In this document: piece by piece, positions 12,598-23,917 of the stretch
How positions within the stretch are numbered: position 1 is the stretch's first letter
Layout of the letters: every line of letters starts with the position of its first letter
Source: Leptobrachium leishanense
Lineage: Eukaryota; Chordata; Amphibia; Anura; Megophryidae
Reading direction: 5' to 3'
DNA length: 64,000 bases
NCBI GenBank assembly: GCA_009667805.1
Contig: CM019067.1
Location: 246,857,721 to 246,921,720, forward strand
Translations under genes and position numbers: made by a program
Notes under the pieces: model-generated
Told to the model about the DNA's origin: nothing
Seen by the model: the letters and a program-made list of their open reading frames with translations, nothing else
Databases searched by the model: none

Positions 12598-12916
12598 ATA
12601 GTGTCTGCAGAATTAGACAATTACAAATCCACATCCTTATTAACAACTTCTCGCAAGCTGAAATGGTTCCAACACTTCCTTTGTCTAATTAAATAGAATG
12701 GTTTTACTTCTAATGTGTAATTAAACAATTTTTACCATAGAGTGCATTTTAACTATTTTCTATTTAAAGAAATGTTAAAAAAAGATAGTAACATACAACC
12801 CCCCCCCCAAAAAAAACCCCTCTCTACATGCTTCAGTCACAAGGGGATTTCTTTTTTAATACATGTAAAAAATTTAACCCCTTCACCACCAAGTGATTTT
12901 TCATAAAAAAACCATA
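12598..12916. other. Intronic sequence with an orphan TTAA-type terminus
   Basis: TTAA at 12874-12877 followed by CCCCTTCACCACCAAGTG looks like one end of a piggyBac-like element. No opposite end is found before the CAGGG element that starts at 12917. Otherwise nothing recognised. Confidence 0.45.
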
Positions 12917-13043
12917 CAGGGTTATTCAGAGAGGTGAAAAGCAGGAGAACTTGAGGAGGAGAATGGAAAATTCTAGGTCAAAATAGCCAATCCAAAAAAA
13001 TTCTCCCATTTATCTCACTTTCCAAATCGGCTATTTTGACCTA

Positions 13044-14421
13044 CAGGGTTATTCAAAGAGATCCGAATGGCTGGAGAAAGGTAACTGAACACTGAAAATC
13101 AGCGTTCGGTTACCTTTCTTGGCCATTCGGCTATCCAGAGAGCAGGCAATACGCCAAATCCTGGCGAATTGCCTGCACATACGGTGCCTGTTCGGTGCCT
13201 GTTCGAGGGCAGTGAAATCCCCATAGAGAAGCACTGCTTCGGCTATTCAGAGAACAAAACCCAGCAGTGAAAAGTTCCCGAAATGCCCTGCCATTCGGTG
13301 GTTTAATTCGGCAGGATTATCCAGGAGAATCCAATAGGGTTCAATGTTAAAAATATTCCCGTTTTAGGGATGCACGATACCACTTTTTTAAGACCGAGTA
13401 ACGATACTTTTTTCAAGTACTCACCGATACCGAGTACCGATACTTTTATTTTATGTCATGTGAACGCTTTCCAATAAGAACAGACCTCATATAAAAATGC
13501 CCCCAGCTCTCACGGATTATGCCCCCAGCTCACATGGATATGCCCCCAGCTCTCATGGATATTGCCCCCAGCTCTCATGGATATGCCCCCCCAGCTCTCA
13601 TGGATATGCCCCCCCAGCTCTCATGGATATTGCCCCCAGCTCTCATGGATATGCCCCCCAGCTCATGGATATGCCCCGCGCTCATGGATTATGCCCCAGC
13701 TCTCATGGATTATGCCCCCAGCTCATGGATATGCCCCCCCAGCTCATGGATATGCCCCCCAGCTCATGGATATGCCCCCCCAGCTCTCATGGATATGCCC
13801 CCCAGCTCTCATGGATATGCCCCCCCAGCTCTCATGGATTATGCCCCAGCTGTCATGGATTATGCCCCAGCTCATGGATAATGCCCCCAACTCTCATGGA
13901 TATTTTAAGCATTTTTCTGGATTTTGTTTAAAAAAAAAAGTCTGATTCTTTTATTTTTTTTTAAGTTTACTTATTTTTTTTGTAACAGACCTTTTTAGTA
14001 TCACTCCTTGGACCTCATTTGTAAATTTCACATTTTCGCTCTGTAGTTTCTTTGCAAACAGCGTTTCACTTTTCAAACATTCAAGCAAACGGTTTTGCTA
14101 ATTTTTTCACTGCATTCATCTGCGGTGTCGGCTTTTTCCGGCGGCTGTGCTGTGCGTGATCGGCTCCTGCTCGGGTTTTTCTGGCGTCTTCGGCAGGTTA
14201 ATCCAGATGTTTTTGTGGGTTTTGGACGTGCATTCCCTGGGATTTTGCGGCGACTTTTCGTCGGGTTTGCAGCAGCTTTTCCCTACGCTTCGACGGCCCT
14301 GTGGTGCTTGCTGAATACACCGCAGGGTCGCCGAAATGGGATTGCCAAATCGGCCCAAATTGAAGAGAACGAAAAGTCACCGAACATGCGGTGACTTTTC
14401 GATTCTCTTTGAATAACCCTG
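13044..14421 (-). mobile_element. CAGGGTTAT-ended MITE carrying a minisatellite
   Basis: Starts CAGGGTTATTCAAAGAGATCC and ends CTCTTTGAATAACCCTG, flanked by the 3-bp duplication CTA at 13041-13043 and 14422-14424. Its end regions match copies A and B at 9479-12597; its orientation is that of copy B. The middle (about 13366-13905) is foreign. It contains TAGGGATGCACGATACC and repeated ACCGATAC words, typical of a hAT terminus, followed by a minisatellite. Confidence 0.8.
13490..13905. repeat. Minisatellite, 18-24-bp unit with core CATGGATATGCCCC
   Basis: About 20 tandem units of the form ATGCCCCCAGCTCTCATGGAT vary in the number of Cs, in AGCT against AGCTCT, and in GGAT against GGATT. Several frames stay open across it only because the unit lacks stops; it is not a gene. 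The same core motif makes up the array at 48030-48850. Confidence 0.92.
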
Positions 14422-14523
14422 CTAGAATTTTCCATTCTCCAGTCATTCTCCTGCTTTTCACCTCTCTCTGAATAACCCTGAAAATTTTTATAAACCATTT
14501 TTAATAATAAACAGTGCTTATTA

Positions 14524-14948
14524 GGGTAGGGTCAGACGAACGCATTTTCACGTTGTCTGTGAAAAAGTGCGTTCGAACGAATGGACGCATTTTTTCACGG
14601 AGTACGCGAGAGCGGTCATACGATGCGCATTTGCGTTCGTGATTTTGTACGGATCATCAATAAAACACTTTGTGCATCTGGACGTTATGTTGGCCGGACA
14701 TTAGTAGCGTCTGACATCTCCAATTCACACACACACGCCGCTAGTGGACGCAGCGCACTCTGTACGTCAGTACTAGCGGTTTTACGTTCTCGAAAAAATG
14801 CGTTCATTTTCCACTTGCGTTGCGCAGCCGGACTTTCGTGCGACCGTACATCGTATATTGGCCGTCATTGCCCGTCATTTGCTGCTAGTGCGGCCGTGAT
14901 TAAGTGCGCCTGCACGCGCGTTCGCACTGCCTCAGTCTGACCCTAGCC
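14524..14948. mobile_element. GGCTAGGGTCAGAC-family MITE, TTA duplication
   Basis: Ends GGGTAGGGTCAGACG (14524) and GTCTGACCCTAGCC (to 14948) are inverted repeats flanked by TTA at 14521-14523 and 14949-14951, consistent with PIF/Harbinger insertion. The interior is CpG-rich with recurring words such as TGCGTTCG and TTTTTTCACGG. Relatives lie at 57931-58358 and 60246-61111. No coding capacity. Confidence 0.8.
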
Positions 14949-15015
14949 TTATTGGGGGAAAAAAAATCACATTTCATTATTTATAAAGTAAAAAATCATT
15001 GTGCATATTCACAAT

Positions 15016-15284
15016 GGGCCACATTACATTCTTGACGCGAACGTTAACGCTCACTTGCGTGAGCATTAACGTTAGCTGCGGTGTCTACCGCATATTACGA
15101 TCCAAACGCAAACGGGTTAAGTAACCTGTTTGCACTTGGTACCTTGCGCCCGCTAACAATGCAGGCAGCATTTTTTGTGCCTGCATTGTAATCTAGCGTT
15201 AAAGTGCGGGTAAGGGGGAAAACTGTGGGCGCAGTTTTTCCTCCCTTGCGCCCGCGTTTTAACACTAGGATCATAATGTGGCCC
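15016..15284. mobile_element. Short Harbinger-like MITE
   Basis: GGGCCACATTAC (15016) and TAATGTGGCCC (to 15284) form the inverted ends, flanked by AAT on both sides. It is an internally deleted relative of the 6955-7647 element, sharing GCGTGAGCATTAACG and the TTTTTCCTCCCTTGCG stretch. Confidence 0.75.
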
Positions 15285-15686
15285 AATGTATTTTATTATT
15301 GTAGTAACCCTATTTGACAGGCAGTTGTTGCAATCTGCTGGCCAAAAGGCAGCAGTGCAGCTGGGGCTCTCCGCTGAATCAGCTTGGTCTTCATGTTTTA
15401 GACAGAGGCTCAGCTGTTCAATCAGTTTCAGCACCTTGGCTGTCATGGCCGATGTGCTAAAACATAAGAGGCACAAAACTGAATTTAATTTGCAATATAT
15501 AAAACTGCTTTGTACTGCTCTAGAATTAGAACATAGAACATAGAAAAATGTCGGCAGATAAGAACCTTTCGGCCCATCTAGTCTGCCCAATTACATGGAT
15601 ACTTTACCTGGATTTATCTTTTGTTTAGGATAGCCGTATGCCTATCCCATGCTTGCTTAAATTCAATTACTGTTTTGGCCTCTACC

Positions 15687-17855
15687 CAGGGCAGCCATCA
15701 GAAATGATGGGGCCCCTTACTAAACCTCACGATGGGGCCCCCCAGGCCCCCCCCTCAACCTCTAACAGCTTTTCTCCCCCTTCAAAAAAAAAAAGGACAT
15801 AACATAGCACCACAGCAATAAAACTCCCAGTAATGTGCAGTGTGTATTAGCTTATCACAGTATCCACAGCAATAAAACTCACAGTAATGAGCGGTGTGTC
15901 TGAACATATCACAGAATCCACAGCAATAAATCTCACAGAAACGGGCTGTGTATGATGGCCTTTGGGTCTGGGCCCTGGGTCTGGTCCCTGGGACTGGGCC
16001 TTGGGGTCTGGTCCCTGAGGTCTGGGCCCTGAGGTCTGGTCCCTGGGGTCTAGCCTGGGCCCTGGTCTCTGGGTCTGGTCCCTGGGCCTTGGGGTCTGGG
16101 CCCTGGGGTCTGGGGCTTGGGGTCTGGGCCCTGGGGTCTGGGCCTTGTGGTCTGGGCCCTGGGTCTGGGCCCTGGGTATGGGGTCTGGACCCTAGGGTCT
16201 GGGCCCTAGGTCTGTATTTGGGGTCTGGGCCTTGGGGTCTGGGGTCTAGGCCTTGGGGTCTGGGCCCTGGGTTTGTCCTAGGGGTCTGGGCCCAGGGTCT
16301 GGGCCCTGGGTTTGGGCCTAGGGGTCTGGGCCTTGGGGTCTGGGCCCTGGGTCTGGGCCTTGGGGTCTGGCCCTGGGTCTGGGCCTTGGGTCTGGGCCCT
16401 AGGGTCTGGGGTCTGGGCCTTGGGGTCTGGGCCCTGGGTCTGGGCCCTGGGTATGGGGTCTGGACCCTAGGGTCTGGGCCCTGGGTCTGTATTTGGGCTT
16501 TGGGGTCTGGGCCTTGGGGTCTGGGGTCTGGGCCTTGGGGTCTGGGCCCTGGGTCTGGGCCCTGGGTTTGGGCCTAGGGGTCTGGGTCTTGGGGTCTGGG
16601 CCCTAGGGTCTGGGCCCTGGGTTTGGGCCTAGGGGGTCTGGGCCCTGGGTCTGGCCTTAGGGTCTGGGCCTAGGGGGTCTGGCCTTAGGGTCTGGGCCCT
16701 GGGTTTGGGCCTTAGGGTCTGGGCCCTGGGTTTGGGCCTAGGGGGTCTGGGCCCAGGGTCTAGGCCCTGGGCCCTAGTGTCTGGGCCCTGGGTCTGGGCC
16801 TTGGGTCTGGGTCCTGGGCCTTGGGGTCTGGGCCCTAGGGTCTGGGCCCTAGGGTCTGGGCCCTAGGGTCTGGGTCCTGGGCCATGGGTTAGGGCCTAGG
16901 GGTCTGGGCCCTGGGCCTTTGCCCTGGGTCTGGGCCATAGGGTCTGGGCCCTGGGTCTGAGCCTAGAGGTCTGGGTCCTGGGCCCTGGGGTCTGGGCCCT
17001 GGGTCTTAGGGTCTGGGCCCTGGGTCTGGGCCTTGGGTCCTGGGTTTGGGCCTAGGGGTCTGGGCCCTGGGTTTGGGCCTAGGGGGTCTGGGCCCTGGGT
17101 CTGGGCCCTGGGTTTGGGCTTAGGGGTCTGGGCCCTGGGTCTGGGCCTTGGGGTCTGGGCCCTGGGTTTGGGTCTAGGGGGTCTGGGCCTGGGTCTGGGC
17201 CCTGGGTTTGGGCTTAGGGGTCTGGGCCCTGGGTCTGGGCCTTGGGTCTGGGCCCTGGGTTTGGGTCTAGGGGGTCTGGGCCTAGGGGTCTGGGCCCTGG
17301 GTTTGGGTCTAGGGGGTCTGGGCCCTAGGGTCTGGGTCCTGGGCCTTGGGGTCTGGGCCATGGGTTTGGGCCTTGGGGTCTGGGTCCTGGGCCTTGGGGT
17401 CCGGGCCCTGGGTCTTAGGGTCTGGGCCCTGGCTCACCACTCGCTGTCTTCTATCTTCTTTTCTTCTGTTTTCAGCTCTTCTTTTCTTCACCTTTTCTTT
17501 AATCTTCTGATCTTCTTCCTGGTCCCTCCAGCTCCGGCGCGCAGCTTCACTGAGTGGAGGGGCGGGGCCAAAGCAACGTGCTTGGGAGGCCTCTCACACG
17601 CTGCTTGGCCCCGCCCAGCCAGGAAGTGAAGCTGCCAGGAGCCGGAGGAGACAGTGTCTCAGTCTCCTCCGGCTCCTGCAGCAGGGACACAGCTCCGGAT
17701 TCGGACTCATCGAGTCCGATACCGGAGCTGTTAAAGGGCGACGCCGCTGCCGTCGGGGGCCCGGGATCCCCCCCCCAGGCCCCAGCGGCCCGGGCCCCCA
17801 CCGGGCCCGGGCCCCTTACGGCAGTATTGGGCGTAATGCCCTGATGGCGGCCCTG
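15687..17855. mobile_element. hAT-type element carrying a G-rich minisatellite
   Basis: Ends CAGGGCAGCCATCAG (15687) and CTGATGGCGGCCCTG (to 17855) are inverted repeats flanked by the exact 8-bp duplication CCTCTACC at 15679-15686 and 17856-17863. That duplication lies in the C-terminal coding part of the CR1 LINE. Interior: AT-rich left part with three repeats of CCACAGCAATAAA, the minisatellite, then a GC-rich right part with GGCCCGGG-type words. No transposase, so mobilised in trans if at all. Confidence 0.93.
15947..17440 (+). repeat. G-rich minisatellite, core GGGTCTGGGCCCT
   Basis: About 1.5 kb of 12-14-bp units combining GGGTCTGGGCCCTG, GGGTCTGGGCCTTG and GGGTTTGGGCCTAG. Almost every unit supplies two GGG runs 3-4 bases apart, giving very high G-quadruplex potential on the plus strand. 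Open frames rich in Gly-Pro-Leu-Trp arise from the repeat and are not genes. Confidence 0.93.
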
Positions 17856-18412
17856 CCTCTACCACTTCAACTGGAAGACTGTTCCATGTATCCACCACCC
17901 TCTCAGTAAAATAATGCTTTCTGATGTTACTTTTAAACCTTTGCCCCTCTAATCTAAGACTATGTCCTCTTGTTTTGCTACTTTGTTTCCTTTTAAATAT
18001 ACTCCCTTCCTCTACCTTGTGGATTCCCTTTACGTATTTAAATGTTTCTATCATATCTCCTCTGTCTCGTCTTTTTTCCAAGCTGTACATGTTAAGATCA
18101 TTAAGCCTTTCCTGGTAACTTTTCTCCTTCAAGCCGTACACCATTTTAGTAGCCCTTCTCTGAACTCTCTCTAAGATGTCTATATCCTTCTGGAGATACG
18201 GTCTCCAGTACTGCACACAGTACTCCAAGTGAGGTCTCACCAGTGCTCTGTACAGTGGCATGAGCACTTCCCTTTTCCTACTGCTAATACCTCTCCCTAC
18301 ACAACCAAGCATTCTGCTAGCATTTCCTGCTGCTCTATTACATTGACTACTTACCCTTAGATCCTCTGAAATAATAACCCCTAAATCCCAACCCTCAGAT
18401 GTTGTAAGGACC
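17856..18412 (-). pseudogene. CR1 reverse transcriptase, C-terminal part
   Basis: The minus-strand translation contains the CR1/jockey-type C-terminal region. It includes DLGVIISEDLRVSSQCN, LVRPHLEYCVQYW, LERVQRRATKMVYGL, SLEKRRDRGDMIETFK and VVDTWNSLPVEVVEA. It is severed from the upstream polymerase domain by the LTR element at 18413-25336 and from its 3' end by the hAT element. The part itself has few lesions. Confidence 0.88.
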
Positions 18413-18952
18413 GTACTACGGGTTGTGTAGCAGGTTGAGGTTGTGAGCCCAGGATGCAGTGATGAGGCAGGTTTCAGGATAAACAAAGAGTGTTTATTAT
18501 AAATAAACACCGTGGCATGGGATCAGACAAGGTAACAGAAATAGAGACGTCAGGGTTCAGCAAGGGGTCTGGTACACGGGGAGTCTTAGATGGGGGGAGG
18601 CAGAGGAGGAGCAGGATGGAAGGGTACCGGTGTATGAAGTAATGAATGTCCAGAATAAAGCAGAGGATCCTTGGAGTCTTTGGTAGAGAGTTTCAGGAGG
18701 TCTCAGGGAGCTTTGGCAGATTGGTCTAGCAGACAGGAACTTCATTGAATGTGGAAGTCAAGGGTTGAGGGTGGGACTCCCTTATATGAAGGGCTAATCA
18801 AGGAGGATAAAGGGCAGGTTTGGATCCAGGGCCAGGATGTCAAAATGAGGAAGGTGCATTGTTCATACCAGAGCCTTGAAATCTGCAGGGGACATGCAGG
18901 ATGTGAAACCAAAAAGGGGGCGCCAGGGGGTGAGGGCCTCCAGGACCTTACA
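18413..18952 (-). repeat. 3' LTR of the 18413-25336 element
   Basis: 540 bp, TG..CA termini, near-identical to 24789-25336. An AATAAA-type word (plus-strand TTTATT near 18491-18496) lies within it. It differs from its partner by a few substitutions and small indels, suggesting a fairly recent insertion. Confidence 0.92.
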
Positions 18953-18966
18953 GAGCCCCCTCTCTA
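18953..18966 (-). promoter_or_regulatory. Polypurine tract of the LTR element
   Basis: The minus strand reads AGAGAGGGGGCTC directly upstream of the 3' LTR. This is the expected position and composition for the plus-strand DNA primer of an LTR retrotransposon. It sets the orientation of the element. Confidence 0.7.
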
Positions 18967-19223
18967 AGGCCGGACTCCGAACGGCCCAGGGCGAGGTCAG
19001 GGTCTTCACTGACGGCAGTCAACGAGCTCGGCAGAAGTGGATCATTCGGCTGCCTGTACACTGATGGCACACGGGCGTCAAAAACCAGGGCCTGTAGTAT
19101 CAGCTGGTTCTCCTGGACGTCCCGTACATGTTGGGACAGGGTGGCTATCTGGCCAACGAAGCCTGCCAGTGTACCCACCACCCAAGCAATCTCGGACTGG
19201 CCGGACTTGGAGGTGACTTCGGA

Positions 19224-19600
19224 GAGAACCGGCGGGGCAGCGCCCTTGGTGAGACCGGCGGGGCAGCGCCCTTGGTGAGAACCGGCGGGGCAGCGCCCTT
19301 GGTGAGAACCGGCGGGGCAGCGCCCTTGGTGAGAACCGGCGGGGCAGCGCCCTTGGTGAGAACCGGCGGGGCAGCGCCCTTGGTGAGAACCGGCGGGGCA
19401 GCGCCCTTGGTGAGAACCGGCGGGGCAGCGCCCTTGGTGAGAACCGGCGGGGCAGCGCCCTTGGTGAGAACCGGCGGGGCAGCGCCCTTGGTGAGAACCG
19501 GCGGGGCAGCGCCCTTGGTGAGAACCGGCGGGGCAGCGCCCTTGGAGAGAACCGGCGGGGCAGCGCCCTTGGAAAGGACCGGCGGGGCAGCGCCCTTGGC
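19224..19600. repeat. 27-bp tandem array inside the LTR element
   Basis: About 13-14 nearly perfect copies of a 27-bp unit (GAGAACCGGCGGGG then CAGCGCCCTTGGT). It is a multiple of three without stops, so it leaves frames open on both strands; nine-residue peptide repeats result. It adjoins the 33-bp array over a short unique stretch (19600-19730) that contains a duplicated GGCACTGCACGGCTCTGC. Confidence 0.95.
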
Positions 19601-19729
19601 GACCTCCTTGGCACTGCACGGCTCTGCGGCGGCGACCTCCTTGGCACTGCACGGCTCTGCGTTGGCGTTGAGCGACTTGGCCTTACGGCGACGACGGCCC
19701 CGTGGCGATGACAGCTCAGGAGAGCCTGC

Positions 19730-22700
19730 AGGATGCAGGGCAGCAACGGCTGGAGAATCTGCGACGTGCAGGGCAGCAACGGCTGGAGAATCTGCGACGT
19801 GCAGGGCAGCAACGGCTGGAGAAACCTGCGACGTGCAGGGCAGCAACGGCTGGAGAACCTGCGACGTGCAGGGCAGCAACGGCTGGAGAACCTGCGACGT
19901 GCAGGGCAGCAACGGCTGGAGAATCTGCGACGTGCAGGGCAGCAACGGCTGGAGAACCTGCGACGTGCAGGGCAGCAACGGCTGGAGAACCTGCGACGTG
20001 CAGGGCAGCAACGGCTGGAGAACCTGCGACGTGCAGGGCAGCAACGGCTGGAGAACCTGCGACGTGCAGGGCAGCAACGGCTGGAGAACCTGCGACGTGC
20101 AGGGCAGCAACGGCTGGAGAACCTGCGACGTGCAGGGCAGCAACGGCTGGAGAACCTGCGACGTGCAGGCAGCAACGGCTGGAGAACCTGCGACGTGCAG
20201 GGCAGCAACGGCTGGAGAACCTGCGACGTGCAGGGCAGCAACGGCTGGAGAACCTGCGACGTGCAGGGCAGCAACGGCTGGAGAACCTGCGACGTGCAGG
20301 GCAGCAACGGCTGGAGAACCTGCGACGTGCAGGGCAGCAACGGCTGGAGAACCTGCGAGGTGCAGGGCAGCAACGGCTGGAGAACCTGCGAGGTGCAGGG
20401 CAGCAACGGCTGGAGAACCTGCGAGGTGCAGGGCAGCAACGGCTGGAGAACCTGCGAGGTGCAGGGCAGCAACGGCTGGAGAACCTGCGAGGTGCAGGGC
20501 AGCAACGGCTGGAGAACCTGCGACGTGCAGGGCAGCAACGGCTGGAGAACCTGCGACGTGCAGGGCAGCAACGGCTGGAGAACCTGCGACGTGCAGGGCA
20601 GCAACGGCTGGAGAACCTGCGAGGTGCAGGGCAGCAACGGCTGGAGAACCTGCGACGTGCAGGGCAGCAACGGCTGGAGAACCTGCGACGTGCAGGGCAG
20701 CAACGGCTGGAGAACCTGCGAGGTGCAGGGCAGCAACGGCTGGAGAACCTGCGACGTGCAGGGCAGCAACGGCTGGAGAACCTGCGACGTGCAGGGCAGC
20801 AACGGCTGGAGAACCTGCGACGTGCAGGGCAGCAACGGCTGGAGAACCTGCGACGTGCAGGGCAGCAACGGCTGGAGAACCTGCGACGTGCAGGGCAGCA
20901 ACGGCTGGAGAACCTGCGACGTGCAGGGCAGCAACGGCTGGAGAACCTGCGACGTGCAGGGCAGCAACGGCTGGAGAACCTGCGACGTGCAGGGCAGCAA
21001 CGGCTGGAGAACCTGCGACGTGCAGGGCAGCAACGGCTGGAGAACCTGCGACGTGCAGGGCAGCAACGGCTGGAGAACCTGCGACGTGCAGGGCAGCAAC
21101 GGCTGGAGAACCTGCGACGTGCAGGGCAGCAACGGCTGGAGAACCTGCGACGTGCAGGGCAGCAACGGCTGGAGAACCTGCGACGTGCAGGGCAGCAACG
21201 GCTGGAGAACCTGCGAGGTGCAGGGCAGCAACGGCTGGAGAACCTGCGACGTGCAGGGCAGCAACGGCTGGAGAACCTGCGACGTGCAGGGCAGCAACGG
21301 CTGGAGAACCTGCGACGTGCAGGGCAGCAACGGCTGGAGAACCTGCGACGTGCAGGGCAGCAACGGCTGGAGAACCTGCGACGTGCAGGGCAGCAACGGC
21401 TGGAGAACCTGCGACGTGCAGGGCAGCAACGGCTGGAGAACCTGCGACGTGCAGGGCAGCAACGGCTGGAGAACCTGCGACGTGCAGGGCAGCAACGGCT
21501 GGAGAACCTGCGAGGTGCAGGGCAGCAACGGCTGGAGAACCTGCGACGTGCAGGGCAGCAACGGCTGGAGAACCTGCGAGGTGCAGGGCAGCAACGGCTG
21601 GAGAACCTGCGACGTGCAGGCAGCAACGGCTGGAGAACCTGCGACGTGCAGGGCAGCAACGGCTGGAGAACCTGCGACGTGCAGGCAGCAACGGCTGGAG
21701 AACCTGCGACGTGCAGGGCAGCAACGGCTGGAGAACCTGCGACGTGCAGGGCAGCAACGGCTGGAGAACCTGCGACGTGCAGGGCAGCAACGGCTGGAGA
21801 ACCTGCGACGTGCAGGGCAGCAACGGCTGGAGAACCTGCGACGTGCAGGGCAGCAACGGCTGGAGAACTGCGACGTGCAGGGCGGCAACGGCTGGAGAAA
21901 CTGCGACGTGCAGGGCGGCAACGGCTGGAGAACCTGCGACGTGCAGGGCGGCAACGGCTGGAGAACCTGCGACGTGCAGGGCGGCAACGGCTGGAGAACC
22001 TGCGACGTGCAGGGCGGCAACGGCTGGAGAATCTGCGACGTGCAGGGCGGCAACGGCTGGAGAATCTGCGACGTGCAGGGCGGCAACGGCTGGAGAACCT
22101 GCGACGTGCAGGGCGGCAACGGCTGGAGAACCTGCGACGTGCAGGGCGGCAACGGCTGGAGAACCTGCGACGTGCAGGGCGGCAACGGCTGGAGAACCTG
22201 CGACGTGCAGGGCGGCAACGGCTGGAGAACCTGCGACGTGCAGGGCGGCAACGGCTGGAGAATCTGCGACGTGCAGGGCGGCAACGGCTGGAGAATCTGC
22301 GACGTGCAGGGCGGCAACGGCTGGAGAATCTGCGACGTGCAGGGCGGCAACGGCTGGAGAATCTGCGACGTGCAGGGCGGCAACGGCTGGAGAATCTGCG
22401 ACGTGCAGGGCGGCAACGGCTGGAGAATCTGCGACGTGCAGGGCGGCAACGGCTGGAGAATCTGCGACGTGCAGGGCGGCAACGGCTGGAGAATCTGCGA
22501 CGTGCAGGGCGGCAACGGCTGGAGAATCTGCGACGTGCAGGGCGGCAACGGCTGGAGAATCTGCGACGTGCAGGGCGGCAACGGCTGGAGAATCTGCGAC
22601 GTGCAGGGCGGCAACGGCTGGAGAATCTGCGACGTGCAGGGCGGCAACGGCTGGAGAATCTGCGACGTGCAGGGCGGCAACGGCTGGAGAATCTGCGACG

Positions 22701-23700
22701 TGCAGGGCGGCAACGGCTGGAGAATCTGCGACGTGCAGGGCGGCAACGGCTGGAGAATCTGCGACGTGCAGGGCGGCAACGGCTGGAGAATCTGCGACGT
22801 GCAGGGCGGCAACGGCTGGAGAATCTGCGACGTGCAGGGCGGCAACGGCTGGAGAATCTGCGACGTGCAGGGCGGCAACGGCTGGAGAATCTGCGACGTG
22901 CAGGGCGGCAACGGCTGGAGAATCTGCGACGTGCAGGGCGGCAACGGCTGGAGAATCTGCGACGTGCAGGGCGGCAACGGCTGGAGAATCTGCGACGTGC
23001 AGGGCGGCAACGGCTGGAGAATCTGCGACGTGCAGGGCGGCAACGGCTGGAGAATCTGCGACGTGCAGGGCGGCAACGGCTGGAGAATCTGCGACGTGCA
23101 GGGCGGCAACGGCTGGAGAATCTGCGACGTGCAGGGCGGCAACGGCTGGAGAATCTGCGACGTGCAGGGCGGCAACGGCTGGAGAATCTGCGACGTGCAG
23201 GGCGGCAGCGGCTGGAGAATCTGCGACGTGCAGGGCGGCAGCGGCTGGAGAATCTGCGACGTGCAGGGCGGCAGCGGCTGGAGAATCTGCGACGTGCAGG
23301 GCGGCAGCGGCTGGAGAATCTGCGACGTGCAGGGCGGCAGCGGCTGGAGAATCTGCGACGTGCAGGGCGGCAGCGGCTGGAGAATCTGCGACGTGCAGGG
23401 CGGCAGCGGCTGGAGAATCTGCGATGTGCAGGGCGGCAGCGGCTGGAGAATCTGCGATGTGCAGGGCGGCAGCGGCTGGAGAATCTGCGATGTGCAGGGC
23501 GGCAGCGGCTGGAGAATCTGCGATGTGCAGGGCGGCAGCGGCTGGAGAATCTGCGATGTGCAGGGCAGCAGCGGCTGGAGAATCTGCGATGTGCAGGGCA
23601 GCAGCGGCTGGAGAATCTGCGATGTGCAGGGCAGCAGCGGCTGGAGAATCTGCGATGTGCAGGCAGCAGCGGCTGGAGAGTCTGCGATGTGCAGGGCAGC
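19730..23700. repeat. 33-bp tandem array, about 120 copies, open in all six frames
   Basis: The unit of 33 bp reads GTGCAGGGCAGCAACGG then CTGGAGAACCTGCGAC. Because the unit is 11 codons long and has no stop in any frame on either strand, six overlapping frames of more than 1,350 codons result. Rare one-base indels (near 20168, 21620, 21685, 21869 and 23662) only move between open frames. Variants are ordered along the array: GCAGCAACGG units to about 21880, GCGGCAACGG to about 23200, GCGGCAGCGG to about 23565, then GCAGCAGCGG. CGAGGTG variants cluster at 20350-20740 and GATGTG variants at the right end. In the element's sense (minus) the peptides are 11-residue repeats such as HVADSPAVAAL; I see no reason to call them a protein domain. 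Confidence 0.96.
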
Positions 23701-23917
23701 AACTTTTTGCTTTGCTCAACCCCAATTCCAGGAGGCATGGGTGCGTCTCCAGCTCTTGGGGTTCTGGTTTCACAGACAACCCGACAACTGTGGGTGGCAT
23801 GGAGAAACAGGGTACCAATGAAGGCAGATCTCTGGTATGGTGCCCTCGAAGTGGTTGTGGTAGCTGGAGTCCTGTAATTGGGAACCGAGCGGCAAGGATA
23901 GATGGCTTCCCGGAGTC

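Larger units (their letters stand above)
12917..14480. mobile_element. Short palindromic CAGGGTTATTC MITE interrupted by a cousin
   Basis: Left part 12917-13043 and right part 14422-14480 form one element of about 185 bp. It starts CAGGGTTATTCAGAGAG and ends CTCTCTGAATAACCCTG. Its inner arms AAAATTCTAGGTCAAAATAG and CTATTTTGACCTAGAATTTT pair once the insert at 13044-14421 is removed. An uninterrupted sibling lies at 33251-33421. No coding capacity. Flanks are ATA on the left and AAA on the right, so the outer duplication is imperfect. Confidence 0.8.

Noticed and set aside
13497..13945. Met-Pro-rich repeat proteins
   Set aside because: Translation of the CATGGAT minisatellite in three frames at once.
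15153..15590. 145-codon minus-strand frame as a possible host exon
   Set aside because: It spans a MITE end, unassigned sequence and the CR1 3' tail, and no splice borders or recognised domain were found.
15948..17629. Gly/Leu-rich 209- and 198-codon frames
   Set aside because: Translation of the GGGTCTGGGCCCT minisatellite.
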